Below are positions 1 to 8,036 of a DNA stretch of 64,000 nt, one piece after another. The stretch covers positions 992,001-1,056,000 of the forward strand of contig NZ_CP029617.1 of NCBI RefSeq assembly GCF_003945545.1, written 5' to 3'. Both the position numbers and the translations under genes were made by a program. This DNA comes from Streptomyces sp. WAC 01529. Lineage in GTDB: Bacteria; Actinomycetota; Actinomycetes; Streptomycetales; Streptomycetaceae. Position 1 is the stretch's first letter; the number at the start of each line of letters is the position of its first letter. The notes under the pieces were generated by a model. It saw only the letters and a program-made list of their open reading frames with translations, was not told the origin of the DNA and made no database searches.

Positions 1-141
1 CGGGTCGGCGACCGCGTCCGTGGCGCCGAGGACGGTGAGCGCGCCGGTGTCCTCGTCGACGGCCGCGGTGAGGACACCGAGGCCCCCGGCGGCGGTGAAG
101 GATCCGATGTACGCCCGTCCGGCGCGGTTGCCGTCGCCCAC
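1..141 (-). CDS. Lactonase-family beta-propeller protein, N-terminal part
   Basis: Only the first 47 codons lie in the window; the gene continues past the left edge. I chose the GTG at 141, which has GAGAGGGG just upstream. The readable protein starts MGDGNRAGRAYIGSFT and continues with a GLGVL...DEDTGAL stretch. That pattern, a YIGSFT-like strand followed by a turn and D-x-TG-x-L, is the first blade of the cytosolic lactonase (6-phosphogluconolactonase-like) seven-bladed propellers. The rest of the fold cannot be checked here, so the assignment rests on one blade. Upstream lies the terminator of the FUSC gene, so this gene probably has its own promoter. Confidence 0.6.
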   Translation of the reverse strand, partial: MGDGNRAGRAYIGSFTAAGGLGVLTAAVDEDTGALTVLGATDAVADP

Positions 142-480
142 TGCTGTCCCCTCTCGACCGGAGCGGCGCGTCCGTGGCGGCGCTCGTGCGGCCGACGCTA
201 GCAGGGGGTCTAGACCAAGCGCGGGTGGCGGGCGCCGGGCGTACCGGCCGGGGCCGCCGTGTCGCGGGGCACGCGGGCGTGGAGCAGTCGTGTCACAGGT
301 CACGCGGGAGAGGGGCGGCCGGTCGGAACAATCGGGTCCGGTCGGCCGTTCCTACAGGTGTGGCTGCGGAGGGGACAGTGTCCCCGGGCCTCACCTATAG
401 CCCATGGGGACGATCGTTCGGCTGAAGCCCCATGGAGCCTTTCGCCGAGAGGCGACCGCCCTCCGCGTGCCGCCTTCGAC
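142..480. other. Intergenic region with two inverted repeats
   Basis: No gene is supported here. It is the upstream region of the lactonase-like gene, which reads leftwards. It holds the palindrome GGGGACAGTGTCCCC at 371-385 and an 8-base inverted repeat CCATGGGG (402-409) / CCCCATGG (428-435) with an 18-base loop. These could be an operator and an mRNA hairpin in the leader of the leftward gene. I found no convincing -10/-35 pair. Confidence 0.5.
371..385. promoter_or_regulatory. Palindrome, possible operator
   Basis: GGGGACA-G-TGTCCCC is a perfect 7-base inverted repeat around one base. It lies about 230 bases upstream of the lactonase-like start. Its symmetry suggests a dimeric regulator site, but no regulator is linked to it. 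Confidence 0.35.
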
Positions 481-518
481 GACCCCGGCTGGTCTCCCCC
501 GTCCAGCCGGGGTCTTCT
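481..518 (-). terminator. Hairpin terminator downstream of the FUSC gene
   Basis: GACCCCGGCTGG (481-492) and CCAGCCGGGGTC (503-514) form a perfect 12-base stem with a 10-base loop. It starts about 30 bases beyond the FUSC stop codon at 548. There is no long U tract on the minus strand, which is usual for actinomycete terminators; the short TTCT run follows on the plus strand. Confidence 0.75.
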
Positions 519-547
519 CATGTCCCGGCGCACTCGCCGGGTGGCGC

Positions 548-2059
548 TCAGGCCCCGATCAGCGGGGTGCGGGTCGGGCTGTGCAGGGGGTCGGCCAGCT
601 CCGCGAGGGCCTTTTCCAGGCCGTGCAGATGGGCGAGCGCGGGCTCGACCACGGCGCCCTGCGGCACGGCGGCGGGCCGCACCTCCCGGCCGCGGGCGCC
701 CTGTGCCGGGGCCGTCAGCGCCTCCACCGCGACCTCCACACGCCAGCAGGCGGCGGCGAGCCGGTCGTCGTGGGACGCCTCGGGGTCCGCGGCGATGGAG
801 GCGAGGCCGCGGACCTGGCGGGCGCAGTCGTCGAGGAGCAGGAGCACCTGGCGTGCCCGTTCCTTGCGGGCGCGCAGCGGGCTGAGCGGGTGGACGAGCG
901 GGGCGAGGGAGAGCCGTACCTTCCCCAGGAGCTGTTCCAGTTCGGCGACGCGGGGCGCGGGGTCGGCCGTCTCGGAGCCCGCGAGGCGAGCGGCCGCCTC
1001 CGCCGTGCAGGTGTGCACGCACCGCAGGGCGCGCTGGATCCAGGCGTTGGTGGTGGCGTGGGTGGTGACGGGCAGGACGAGCAGGACGGCGAGCGCGGCG
1101 CCGAGCGCCCCGACGCCGGTCTCGGCGACGCGCAGGGCGAGCAGGGCCGGGTTGAGGACGCCCAGGAGGCCGTAGAGGACCCCGGCCATCACCGTGACGG
1201 CGAGCATCATCCACGTGTAGGAGACGGCTGCCGTGTAGAAGATCCCGAAGACGCTGATCGCGACGATGATCGCCGAGGGCACGGGCGCGCCGTGCAGCGG
1301 GACGGCGACGACGAGGCCGAGGGCGATGCCGATCACGGTGCCGAGCACCCTGCGGAAGCCGCGGACCAGGGTCTCGCCGCTGGACGCGGTGTTCACGAAG
1401 ACCCACCAGGTGGCGCCGACGGCCCAGTACCACCGCTCGTCGGAGAGCACCTGCCCCACGGCGAGCGCGAAGGCGCCGCCGGTGACGGCCTGGATCGCCT
1501 GGCGCGTGGTGGTGCGGGCGAGGCCGGTGCCGGCGGGCGCGGCGGGGATGACGGGGGGCGGCAGCCGGCGCTCGTAGCACCAGGCGGCGAACCGCACGGC
1601 CGAGGAGGCGCACAGCGACAGCAGGACGGCGGCGTACAGCTCGGGGAGCTGCGCGGGGACCGTGTGCAGGAACTGCGTGGCGAAGAACATCATGAACGCG
1701 AAGACGCCCAGCGAGTGCCCGCGCGGGCCCCACCGCCGCGCGTAGACCCCGGCGCCCATCACGGCGAGGAAGGCGACGTCGCGTGCGACGGGCACGTCGT
1801 GCAGCCCGGCGGCGAGAGCGAGAACCGGAAAGCCGACGACCGGGAGCAGGGCGGTGGTGGCCGCCTGGGCGCGTACGGTCGAGTCGGTCACGGTGAAGAG
1901 GGCGAGCAGCGCGGCGAGCCCGCCGGTGATCGCCGCCACCAGCGAATGCCCGGCCAGGCCGCACACCGCTACGGCCAGCGCGATGCCGAGGACGGCCCGC
2001 GACGCGAAGCGCAACCGCGTCCGCCCCGGATCCGGCGCCACGAACATCCTCTTCAGCAC
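548..2059 (-). CDS. FUSC family integral membrane protein
   Basis: A 503-residue protein starting at GTG 2059 behind AGGGAAGGGG. It has two clusters of hydrophobic helices: residues about 15-150 and about 215-350. The second is preceded by a cytoplasmic stretch with an RRLPPPV turn, and a soluble C-terminal domain of about 150 residues follows. The half containing WYWAVGATWWVFVNTAS is characteristic of the FUSC/aromatic-acid-exporter-like family (fusaric acid resistance, YccS). Members are thought to export aromatic acids or other small toxic acids, but the substrate here cannot be read from sequence. The gene is monocistronic, with its own terminator and a 292-base gap to the divergent HAD gene. 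Confidence 0.8.
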   Translation of the reverse strand: MLKRMFVAPDPGRTRLRFASRAVLGIALAVAVCGLAGHSLVAAITGGLAALLALFTVTDSTVRAQAATTALLPVVGFPVLALAAGLHDVPVARDVAFLAVMGAGVYARRWGPRGHSLGVFAFMMFFATQFLHTVPAQLPELYAAVLLSLCASSAVRFAAWCYERRLPPPVIPAAPAGTGLARTTTRQAIQAVTGGAFALAVGQVLSDERWYWAVGATWWVFVNTASSGETLVRGFRRVLGTVIGIALGLVVAVPLHGAPVPSAIIVAISVFGIFYTAAVSYTWMMLAVTVMAGVLYGLLGVLNPALLALRVAETGVGALGAALAVLLVLPVTTHATTNAWIQRALRCVHTCTAEAAARLAGSETADPAPRVAELEQLLGKVRLSLAPLVHPLSPLRARKERARQVLLLLDDCARQVRGLASIAADPEASHDDRLAAACWRVEVAVEALTAPAQGARGREVRPAAVPQGAVVEPALAHLHGLEKALAELADPLHSPTRTPLIGA

Positions 2060-2351
2060 GGCTGTCCCGCCCCTTCCCTGAGCTGCCCAATATGTCCGCA
2101 TGAAAAAGGCGCCACGGAAACCCGCAGCGCCATCGACAGACCCATCACACCATCCGGACACCCCATGGCTCAACCGGATGTGATCTGACTGTGCCAATGG
2201 CCCACCTCTTTTCACCCGCTCGGAGCTGCGGGAAGGCCAACGGATCACACCGGTGCCGCGCCCGCTCCCCAGTCGGGGGCATTGTGCGTCTTGTCCGCCC
2301 TTGTCATGATGGCGCCTGCCGAGCGGTCTCCGACTGACCCAGGACGGTGCC

Positions 2352-3377
2352 ATGACCCGGCGGTTGGCCGTGGACGACGAACCCCTCCCTCTCTTGCTGG
2401 CACAGGAGTACGACGCCGCGCTCCTCGATCTCGACGGCGTCGTCTACGTGGGTCCGTACGCGGTGGAGCACGCCGCGCCGTCGCTCGCCCGCGCCGAGGC
2501 CCTCGGCATGCGTCTGGCCTACGTCACGAACAACGCCTACCGAACGCCCCTGGCGGTCTGCGAGCACCTGCGCGGGCTCGGTCTGCCTGCGGCGGAGGAC
2601 GACGTCGTGACCTCGGCCCAGGCCGCCGCCCGCCTCGCCGCGGAGCTGCGGCCGCCGGTCGTGCGGGTCCTCGCCATCGGCGGCGAGGCGCTGCTGGCCG
2701 CGTTACGGGCGCACGGCCTGGAGCCCGTCCGTTCGGCCGACGACGAGCCCGACTGCGTCGTCCAGGGCTTCGCGCCGAGCGTCAGCTGGCGCGAACTGGC
2801 CGAGGCCTCGTACGCCGTGGGACGGGGGCTGCCCTGGATCGTCACCAACGCCGACCCGAACGCGCCCACGCACCGGGGCACGGCGCCGGGCAACGGCGCT
2901 CTCGCCGACGTGGTGCGGGCCGCCACCGGCGCCACCCCCATGGTCGCGGGCAAACCGTCCGCCGCGCTGCTGCGGGAGGGCGCCGCCCGGACCGGCGCCC
3001 GGCGCCCCCTGATGGTCGGCGACCGGCTGGACACCGATGTGGAGGGCGCGCGCAGAGCGGGGTTCGACAGCCTGCTGGTGCTCACCGGCGCCACCACGCC
3101 GCGGGAACTGCTCACCGCCCCCGAGTCCCGGCGCCCCACCCATGTGGCGGCCGACCTGCGCGGACTGCTGGCTCCCGCGCGCCACGTCGAGGAGGACGCC
3201 GGAGGTCATCGGTGCGGTGGCTGGCGGGGCAGGGTGCGCGACCGCGAACTGACGCTGACCGGGCGAGGGGACCCCGGGGACGCCTTGTGGGCGGCGTGCC
3301 GGGCCGCGTGGTCGGCGCCCGAACCCTTCTCCACGGCGACGGCCTTGGCGACGCTGGCCCGGTGCGCGCGGGTGTGA
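2352..3377 (+). CDS. HAD-IIA (NagD-like) phosphatase
   Basis: A 341-residue cytosolic phosphatase of haloacid dehalogenase subclass IIA. Motif I is DLDGVVY at 26-32 (nucleophile Asp26, acid/base Asp28). Motif II is the Thr in YVTNN at about 57-61, motif III is GKP near 200-202, and motif IV is GDRLDTD near 223-229. The long cap between motifs II and III is typical of NagD/4-nitrophenylphosphatase proteins that remove phosphate from small metabolites. The C-terminal 70 residues extend beyond the usual HAD core. Codon 118 is TTA (2703-2705), which in Streptomyces is read only by the bldA tRNA, so expression may be developmentally gated. It converges on the deacetylase gene. Confidence 0.85.
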   Translation: MTRRLAVDDEPLPLLLAQEYDAALLDLDGVVYVGPYAVEHAAPSLARAEALGMRLAYVTNNAYRTPLAVCEHLRGLGLPAAEDDVVTSAQAAARLAAELRPPVVRVLAIGGEALLAALRAHGLEPVRSADDEPDCVVQGFAPSVSWRELAEASYAVGRGLPWIVTNADPNAPTHRGTAPGNGALADVVRAATGATPMVAGKPSAALLREGAARTGARRPLMVGDRLDTDVEGARRAGFDSLLVLTGATTPRELLTAPESRRPTHVAADLRGLLAPARHVEEDAGGHRCGGWRGRVRDRELTLTGRGDPGDALWAACRAAWSAPEPFSTATALATLARCARV

Positions 3378-3404
3378 CACGTACTCCCTGGGCGTCCAAC
3401 CCGC

Positions 3405-4346
3405 TCACGCCGCGGGAAGGCCGTCACCTAGCGCCGCCTCCCGCCGCACATGGTCGGCGACCTGCGCGTGCGTCGCGTACCAGACGTCCTCGTGCCCGCA
3501 GACGTGCTCCAGCAGCTGCTGCAAGACGACGGCCCGTGACCGGTGGCCGATGACGTGCGGGTGCATGGTGATCTCGAACAGCCCGCCCTCGGCGTAGGCG
3601 GCGTCGAACTCGTCCTGCCACAGCCCCAGTACGTGGCGCGGCACCGTGTACGGGCGTACGGCGCTGTAGCGGTCCATGTTGAAGTAGACGGCGTCGTCCC
3701 GGATCCACTCGGGCGGTATCTCCACGAGCCCCGTCGGCTTCCCGTAGGAGAGGATCTCGTACGGGTCGTCGTCGGCCATCAGGGAGGAGTCGTACGACAG
3801 GCCGAGTTCGAGGGTGATGTCCAGCGTGTGCTCGCTGAAGTCCCAGGAGGGCGTGCGGATGCCCACCGGCCGCTGCCCGGTGATGCGTTCGAGAACGTCC
3901 GCGCAGCGGAAGGCCAGCTCCCGTTCGTCGCGGCGGCCGAGTTCCATGTTCCGCTCGTGGATCCAGCCGTGGATGGCGACCTCGTGACCGCTCTCCACGT
4001 ACCCCCGGGCCTCCCCCGGGCGAAGGAGCGCGGAGACGGCCGGCATGAAGAACGTGGCGGGCACGGCATACCGTTCGAGCAGCCGGAGGATACGCGGAAC
4101 GCCCACGCGGGCCCCGTACTCGCCCTGCGAGAGCTTCCCCGGCATCACCTCTCCGTCCCGCAGCGGAATCGTCTCGTGGTCGGGGTCGAAGGAGAACGCC
4201 ACGGCGGCCCTGGCACCCTGCGGCCACCGGGCAGGCTTGAGGCCACGCCCGGCGCGCACCCGCTCGACATGCCCGCGCCACTCCTCCTCCGGCCACTGCC
4301 AGGGGGCCCGTGGTGCCGTCCCGTTCTCCGCGCCGGACTCGGTCAT
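3405..4346 (-). CDS. Polysaccharide deacetylase family protein
   Basis: A 313-residue CE4/NodB-type hydrolase. I chose ATG 4346 because AGGAGCGAGGGA precedes it. The metal-binding first Asp lies in FDPDHET, and the zinc histidines in SGHEVAIHGWIHERN (H-x-3-H). The RTPSWDFS segment is the motif-3 strand and the ITMHPHVIGHRSR segment supplies the catalytic His. There is no signal peptide and the MPGKLSQGEYG loop is long, which places it with cytosolic PuuE/HpPgdA-like deacetylases acting on amide or allantoin-like substrates rather than with secreted chitin deacetylases. It is divergent from the M20 amidohydrolase, suggesting shared amide/nitrogen metabolism. Confidence 0.8.
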   Translation of the reverse strand: MTESGAENGTAPRAPWQWPEEEWRGHVERVRAGRGLKPARWPQGARAAVAFSFDPDHETIPLRDGEVMPGKLSQGEYGARVGVPRILRLLERYAVPATFFMPAVSALLRPGEARGYVESGHEVAIHGWIHERNMELGRRDERELAFRCADVLERITGQRPVGIRTPSWDFSEHTLDITLELGLSYDSSLMADDDPYEILSYGKPTGLVEIPPEWIRDDAVYFNMDRYSAVRPYTVPRHVLGLWQDEFDAAYAEGGLFEITMHPHVIGHRSRAVVLQQLLEHVCGHEDVWYATHAQVADHVRREAALGDGLPAA

Positions 4347-4596
4347 GGCCGTCCCTCGCTCCTTTGCACGGCTCGGTGGGTGAGCCATAGGGGTGAGCCC
4401 GGTGGGTGGGCCATACGAGCATGCCAGCGCCCCGCGCCTCGGACAGGAGCGCGAACAGGACAACGCCTCGCGGCAACACGCTGACCGAAACGCGGACTTC
4501 GGCGAAGAGGCCATCTGCCCGGGAGCCGGACGGTTTGCCTACTGTTGTGGCGTCCTGTTGTGGACCCGGCGTTGTTGTCGTGGAGGAGAGTCGCTC

Positions 4597-5817
4597 ATGC
4601 GGAGCGGTGACGTGACCCTGGACGAGGCCCGGCGCTTCCTGCCCGACGCCGTGGCGTTACGCCGTTCCCTGCACGCCCGGCCGGAGATCGGCCTGCACCT
4701 GCCGCAGACCCAGCAACTCCTCCTGGAGGCGCTGGACGGGCTGGGCCTGGACGTGCGCACCGGCCGGCGGCTGTCCTCGGTGACCGCGACGCTCGACGGC
4801 CCGCGGGAGGGCCCGGTCGTCCTGCTGCGCGCGGACATGGACGCCCTGCCCCTGACCGAGGCCACCGGCCTCGATTTCGCCTCACGGGTCCCCGGTGCCA
4901 TGCACGCCTGCGGCCACGACGCCCACATGGCCATGCTGGTCGCCGCGGCCCGGCTGCTCGCCGCGCGCCGCGACGATCTCGCCGGACGCGTGGTGTTCAT
5001 GTTCCAGCCCGGCGAGGAGGGCCACCACGGCGCCCGCCACATGATCGACGAGGGTCTGCTCGCCGGGGACGGCCGCGAGGTGGGTGCCGCGTTCGCCCTG
5101 CACGTCATGCCGGGGCTGCCGAGCGGTGGCCTGTGGCTGCGTCCGGGCCCGCAGATGGCCGCCTCCGACAAGGTGCGCATCGTCGTCCGCGGCCGTGGCG
5201 GGCACGCCTCCTCGCCGCACACGGCGTGCGATCCCGTGCCCGTGGCCTGCGAAGTCGTCCTCGCCCTGCAGACGGCGGTGACCAGGACGGTCGGCGTCAG
5301 CGACCCGGCCGTCCTCACGGTCAGCACCCTCTCCGCGGGCTCGATGCCCGGCATCATCCCGGAGACGGTGGACCTCGCGGGGACCCTGCGCACCTTGTCG
5401 CGCGAGACACGCGCACAGGTGCACGAGACGATCGCCCGGGTCGCCCGAGGCGTGGCCGAGGCCCACGGGGCGACGGCGGAAGTATCGATCGAACAGGGCT
5501 ATCCGGTGACCCGCAACGACCCGGCGTTCACCGACTTCGTGCTGCGTACGGCGGCGCGGGTGCTCGGCGCCGAGCACGTCCACGTACTGCCCGCTCCGGC
5601 GATGACCGCCGAGGACTTCTCCTACGTCCTGGACGCGGTACCGGGCGCCCTCGCCTTTCTGGGGGCGTGTCCGCCCGGACTCGAACCGGGGCACGCTCCC
5701 GCCCTGCACTCCGACCGGGCGGACATCGACGAGGACGCTCTCGCGGCGGGGATCGCCTGTCACGCGGCCGTGGCCCTGCACCGGCTCGGCGCCGCCACCG
5801 AGGAGCGTGTGTCATGA
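4597..5817 (+). CDS. M20 family amidohydrolase
   Basis: A 406-residue metal-dependent amide hydrolase. ATG 4597 is preceded by GGAGGAG at 4582-4588. The M20D signature HACGHDAH is at 103-110, supplying the metal-binding Cys and His. FQPGEEGHHGA supplies the catalytic Glu, and ALHVMPGLPSG and the late SRADIDED-like region complete the site. Relatives cleave N-acyl or indole-acetyl amino acids and hippurate. The length is normal. Codon 21 is TTA (4657-4659), making translation bldA-dependent if the host is Streptomyces. Its stop overlaps the next start (ATGA), so the GNAT gene is translationally coupled: hydrolase and acetyltransferase form a two-gene unit. Confidence 0.88.
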   Translation: MRSGDVTLDEARRFLPDAVALRRSLHARPEIGLHLPQTQQLLLEALDGLGLDVRTGRRLSSVTATLDGPREGPVVLLRADMDALPLTEATGLDFASRVPGAMHACGHDAHMAMLVAAARLLAARRDDLAGRVVFMFQPGEEGHHGARHMIDEGLLAGDGREVGAAFALHVMPGLPSGGLWLRPGPQMAASDKVRIVVRGRGGHASSPHTACDPVPVACEVVLALQTAVTRTVGVSDPAVLTVSTLSAGSMPGIIPETVDLAGTLRTLSRETRAQVHETIARVARGVAEAHGATAEVSIEQGYPVTRNDPAFTDFVLRTAARVLGAEHVHVLPAPAMTAEDFSYVLDAVPGALAFLGACPPGLEPGHAPALHSDRADIDEDALAAGIACHAAVALHRLGAATEERVS

Positions 5818-6338
5818 GTGACCTGCGGATCCGCCCCGCACGCCGCGACGAACTGGATCGCGTGGAGGGCCTGTGGCTGGAGGCGAGCCGCTGGCTCGCC
5901 TCCCAGGGGATCGACCAGTGGCAGTACCCGCCCCGGCGGTGGCGCATGGAGGGGGCCATCCTCGCCGGTGACTGCCATCTCGCCTTCCGGGACGGCCGAC
6001 TGGTGGGGACGGTGACCGTGGAGCGGCAGGCCGACCTCGAATGGTGGGCGGACGACGAACCCGATTCGGCTCTGTACGTCCACGACCTGGTGGTGAGCAG
6101 AGTGGCCGCCGGGCAGTCGGTGGGCGCGCAGTTGCTGAAATGGGCGGGCCGGCTGGCAGCGCGGGGGGAGAAACCCTGGCTCAGGCTGGAGGCGTGGAAG
6201 TCCAACCACCTGCTGCACCGCTACTACCTGAACCAGGGGTTCGAGCTGCTGCGGATCGTCGATCTGCCGCACCGCAATTCCGGTGCGCTGTTCCAACGGC
6301 CCACAGGTGTCGCCGTCGCTCCAGGGCGCGAGGGGTGA
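5814..6338 (+). CDS. GNAT family N-acetyltransferase
   Basis: A 174-residue acetyltransferase beginning at the ATGA overlap with the M20 stop. It has the GNAT core: strand 4 ALYVHDLVVSR, the pyrophosphate loop in AAGQSVGAQLLKWAG, and the C-terminal LEAWKSNHLLHRYYLNQGF helix-strand. Substrate is unknown. Coupling to the amidohydrolase suggests the two act on the same amine or N-acyl compound in opposite directions or in sequence. Confidence 0.85.
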   Translation: MSDLRIRPARRDELDRVEGLWLEASRWLASQGIDQWQYPPRRWRMEGAILAGDCHLAFRDGRLVGTVTVERQADLEWWADDEPDSALYVHDLVVSRVAAGQSVGAQLLKWAGRLAARGEKPWLRLEAWKSNHLLHRYYLNQGFELLRIVDLPHRNSGALFQRPTGVAVAPGREG

Positions 6339-6556
6339 CGGCTCGCTCTTCGTACTGTCCCACTTGTTAACCCGTATTGATTCATCCGCGAGTTGACGGA
6401 GTAACGGGAGAGAGACTGGAGGGAGCAAGGCTTGTTCGCGACCGCAATGTGCCGCCGGGTGCCCGGAGGATCGGCCTCCGTTCGGCGGACGCGGTGCGCT
6501 CCACCATAAGGAGCCGTCTCATGGGGCATTCGTATCTCGACCGGCCGGCCGTGGTG

Positions 6557-7615
6557 TCAGAGGGACGCGGTGACTTTGCGGACCCGGTGGCGGTCCGTCT
6601 CGGCGATGATGAGGTCGCCCCCCTGTGTCACGCGCACGGCCCGTGGATAACGCAGCAGCGCTCCGGCGGCCGGGCCACGCTCCCGGTCGTCACCGGGAGG
6701 TCCGCCTGCCACCGTCGTGATGCTCCCGTCGGGCAGGACGACGCGGACGCACTCGTTGAGGGAATCGGCCACGTAGAGATTGCCCTCGCCGTCCAGGTCG
6801 ACGCCGCGCGGCTGGTGGAGCGGGCTCTCGGCGGCCGGCAGAACACCGGCTTCGTACCCGGGTTTCCCCGTTCCCGCCACGGTGGTGACCAGGCCGTCGG
6901 GCGACACCACGCGCACCCGGTTCGACCAGCAGTCGGCGATGTACAGGCGGCCCGCGGCGTCCGTGACGAGGTCGATGGGGTGGTGCAGGTCGCTGTCGAC
7001 GGCCCGTACGCCATCGGGCCCGAAGCCGGGTTCTCCGGTGCCCGCGACGGTGGTGATACGGCCGTCGGCGCTGATGGCGCGGACCCGGTGCCCTTTCCAC
7101 TCGGCCACATAGAGAGTTCCCGCGCCGTCCAGGGCCAGCCCCCTGGGTTCGTTGAGCGTCGCCCGGACGGCCGGGCCCCCGTCCCCGCCGTACCCGGGCT
7201 CGCCGGTCCCCGCGACGGTGGTGATGGAGCCGTCCGGTGCGATCCTGCGCACCCGGTGGTTCCAGTAATCGGCGACGTACAGATGCCCCGCGGTGTCACA
7301 GACCAGGCCCCCGGGCTCGTTGAGCGCCGCCCTGGCGGCCGGGCCCCCGTCCCCGCCGTACCCGGGCTCGCCGGTCCCCGCGACGGTGGTGATGGAGCCG
7401 TCCGGTGCGATCCCGCGCACCCGGTGCCCTTTCCACTCGGCGACGTACAGAGTGCCCGACGCGTCGACGGCCAGGGCCCGGGGCTGGTTCAGCGCCGCCC
7501 GGACGGCCGGGCCGCCGTCTCCCCGTGAACCGGCCTCGCCGGTGCCCGCGAGGGTGAGGATGACACGGTCCGCGAGGTGCGCGGCCCCGGTGCCCGTACC
7601 TGTACTGCCCGTCAT
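6557..7615 (-). CDS. NHL-repeat beta-propeller protein
   Basis: A 352-residue protein made of about six NHL repeats. Each unit reads roughly TVAGTGEPGYGGDGGPA, then xLNEPRGLALD, GxLYVAEWKGHRVR and I(A/S)xDG. GGAGGCGGGT lies directly before ATG 7615. There is no signal peptide or lipobox, so the propeller is probably cytosolic. NHL propellers serve as binding scaffolds or as lyases/lactonases; I see no catalytic signature to choose. Two adjacent repeats are almost identical at DNA level (about 7150-7410), a recent internal duplication. It is divergent from the region 2 MFS gene with a 421-base gap and may or may not belong to that locus. Confidence 0.8.
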   Translation of the reverse strand: MTGSTGTGTGAAHLADRVILTLAGTGEAGSRGDGGPAVRAALNQPRALAVDASGTLYVAEWKGHRVRGIAPDGSITTVAGTGEPGYGGDGGPAARAALNEPGGLVCDTAGHLYVADYWNHRVRRIAPDGSITTVAGTGEPGYGGDGGPAVRATLNEPRGLALDGAGTLYVAEWKGHRVRAISADGRITTVAGTGEPGFGPDGVRAVDSDLHHPIDLVTDAAGRLYIADCWSNRVRVVSPDGLVTTVAGTGKPGYEAGVLPAAESPLHQPRGVDLDGEGNLYVADSLNECVRVVLPDGSITTVAGGPPGDDRERGPAAGALLRYPRAVRVTQGGDLIIAETDRHRVRKVTASL

Positions 7616-8036
7616 ACCCGCCTCCTGGCCAAGCGTGGGAACGCAATTCCGCTGTGGATTCGAGCGATATCGCGGATCGTCGACTCACCGTAGAGACCGT
7701 TTGCCGGCATGGATAGAGAGCCCTTGATCAGGGTCGGGCGATTTCCGGTCACCGGCCGCACGGTTCCCGTCGACCGATTTTCGCTCACCGGTAGGAAAAC
7801 AGAGGGGCCCTGGTGCAGTAGAGGGGCTGTCGTTAGAATTGGTGAAATCGTGCACAGGCCGTCTCAGGGACCGTTGATGATGCTCCAGAAGATATGACCC
7901 ACCGCTCTCGATCATCGACGGAGCGGTCAGCGGTGTGACACCGAAGCGGAGTGGATGTCCCGCCGGTCATGCCGGATCGCCCGCACCCACTCGGCCCGGA
8001 GTACCACGCGTTCGCGGGCCATTCCCGGGGACTGGC
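7616..8036. other. Divergent intergenic region with direct repeats
   Basis: No gene is supported. Two copies of a 17-base element, CGATTTCCGGTCACCGG (7739-7755) and CGATTTTCGCTCACCGG (7775-7791), match at 15 positions and are spaced 36 bases start to start. Base composition is less GC-rich than the flanking genes. It separates the NHL gene (minus) from the MFS gene (plus), so it should hold both promoters, but I see no clear -10/-35 hexamers. Confidence 0.5.
7739..7791. promoter_or_regulatory. Pair of 17-base direct repeats
   Basis: CGATTTCCGGTCACCGG and CGATTTTCGCTCACCGG differ at two positions and sit on the same strand 36 bases apart. They are candidate activator or repressor sites for the divergent NHL and MFS genes. 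A shorter GACTCACCG sequence at 7682-7690 may be a third partial copy. Confidence 0.4.

Noticed and set aside
404..2188. Long plus-strand open frame opposite the FUSC gene
   Set aside because: Composition is Gly/Arg/Glu-rich without motifs, while the minus strand gives membrane helices and the FUSC signature.
6521..7528. Plus-strand frame with AAGGAGCC before ATG 6521, antisense to the NHL gene
   Set aside because: The ribosome-site match is good, but the frame lies almost entirely over the NHL gene, third-position bias is weak and no family is visible.
7685..7915. 76-codon minus-strand ORF in the NHL/MFS gap
   Set aside because: No ribosome site, no codon bias and no recognisable features; treated as intergenic.
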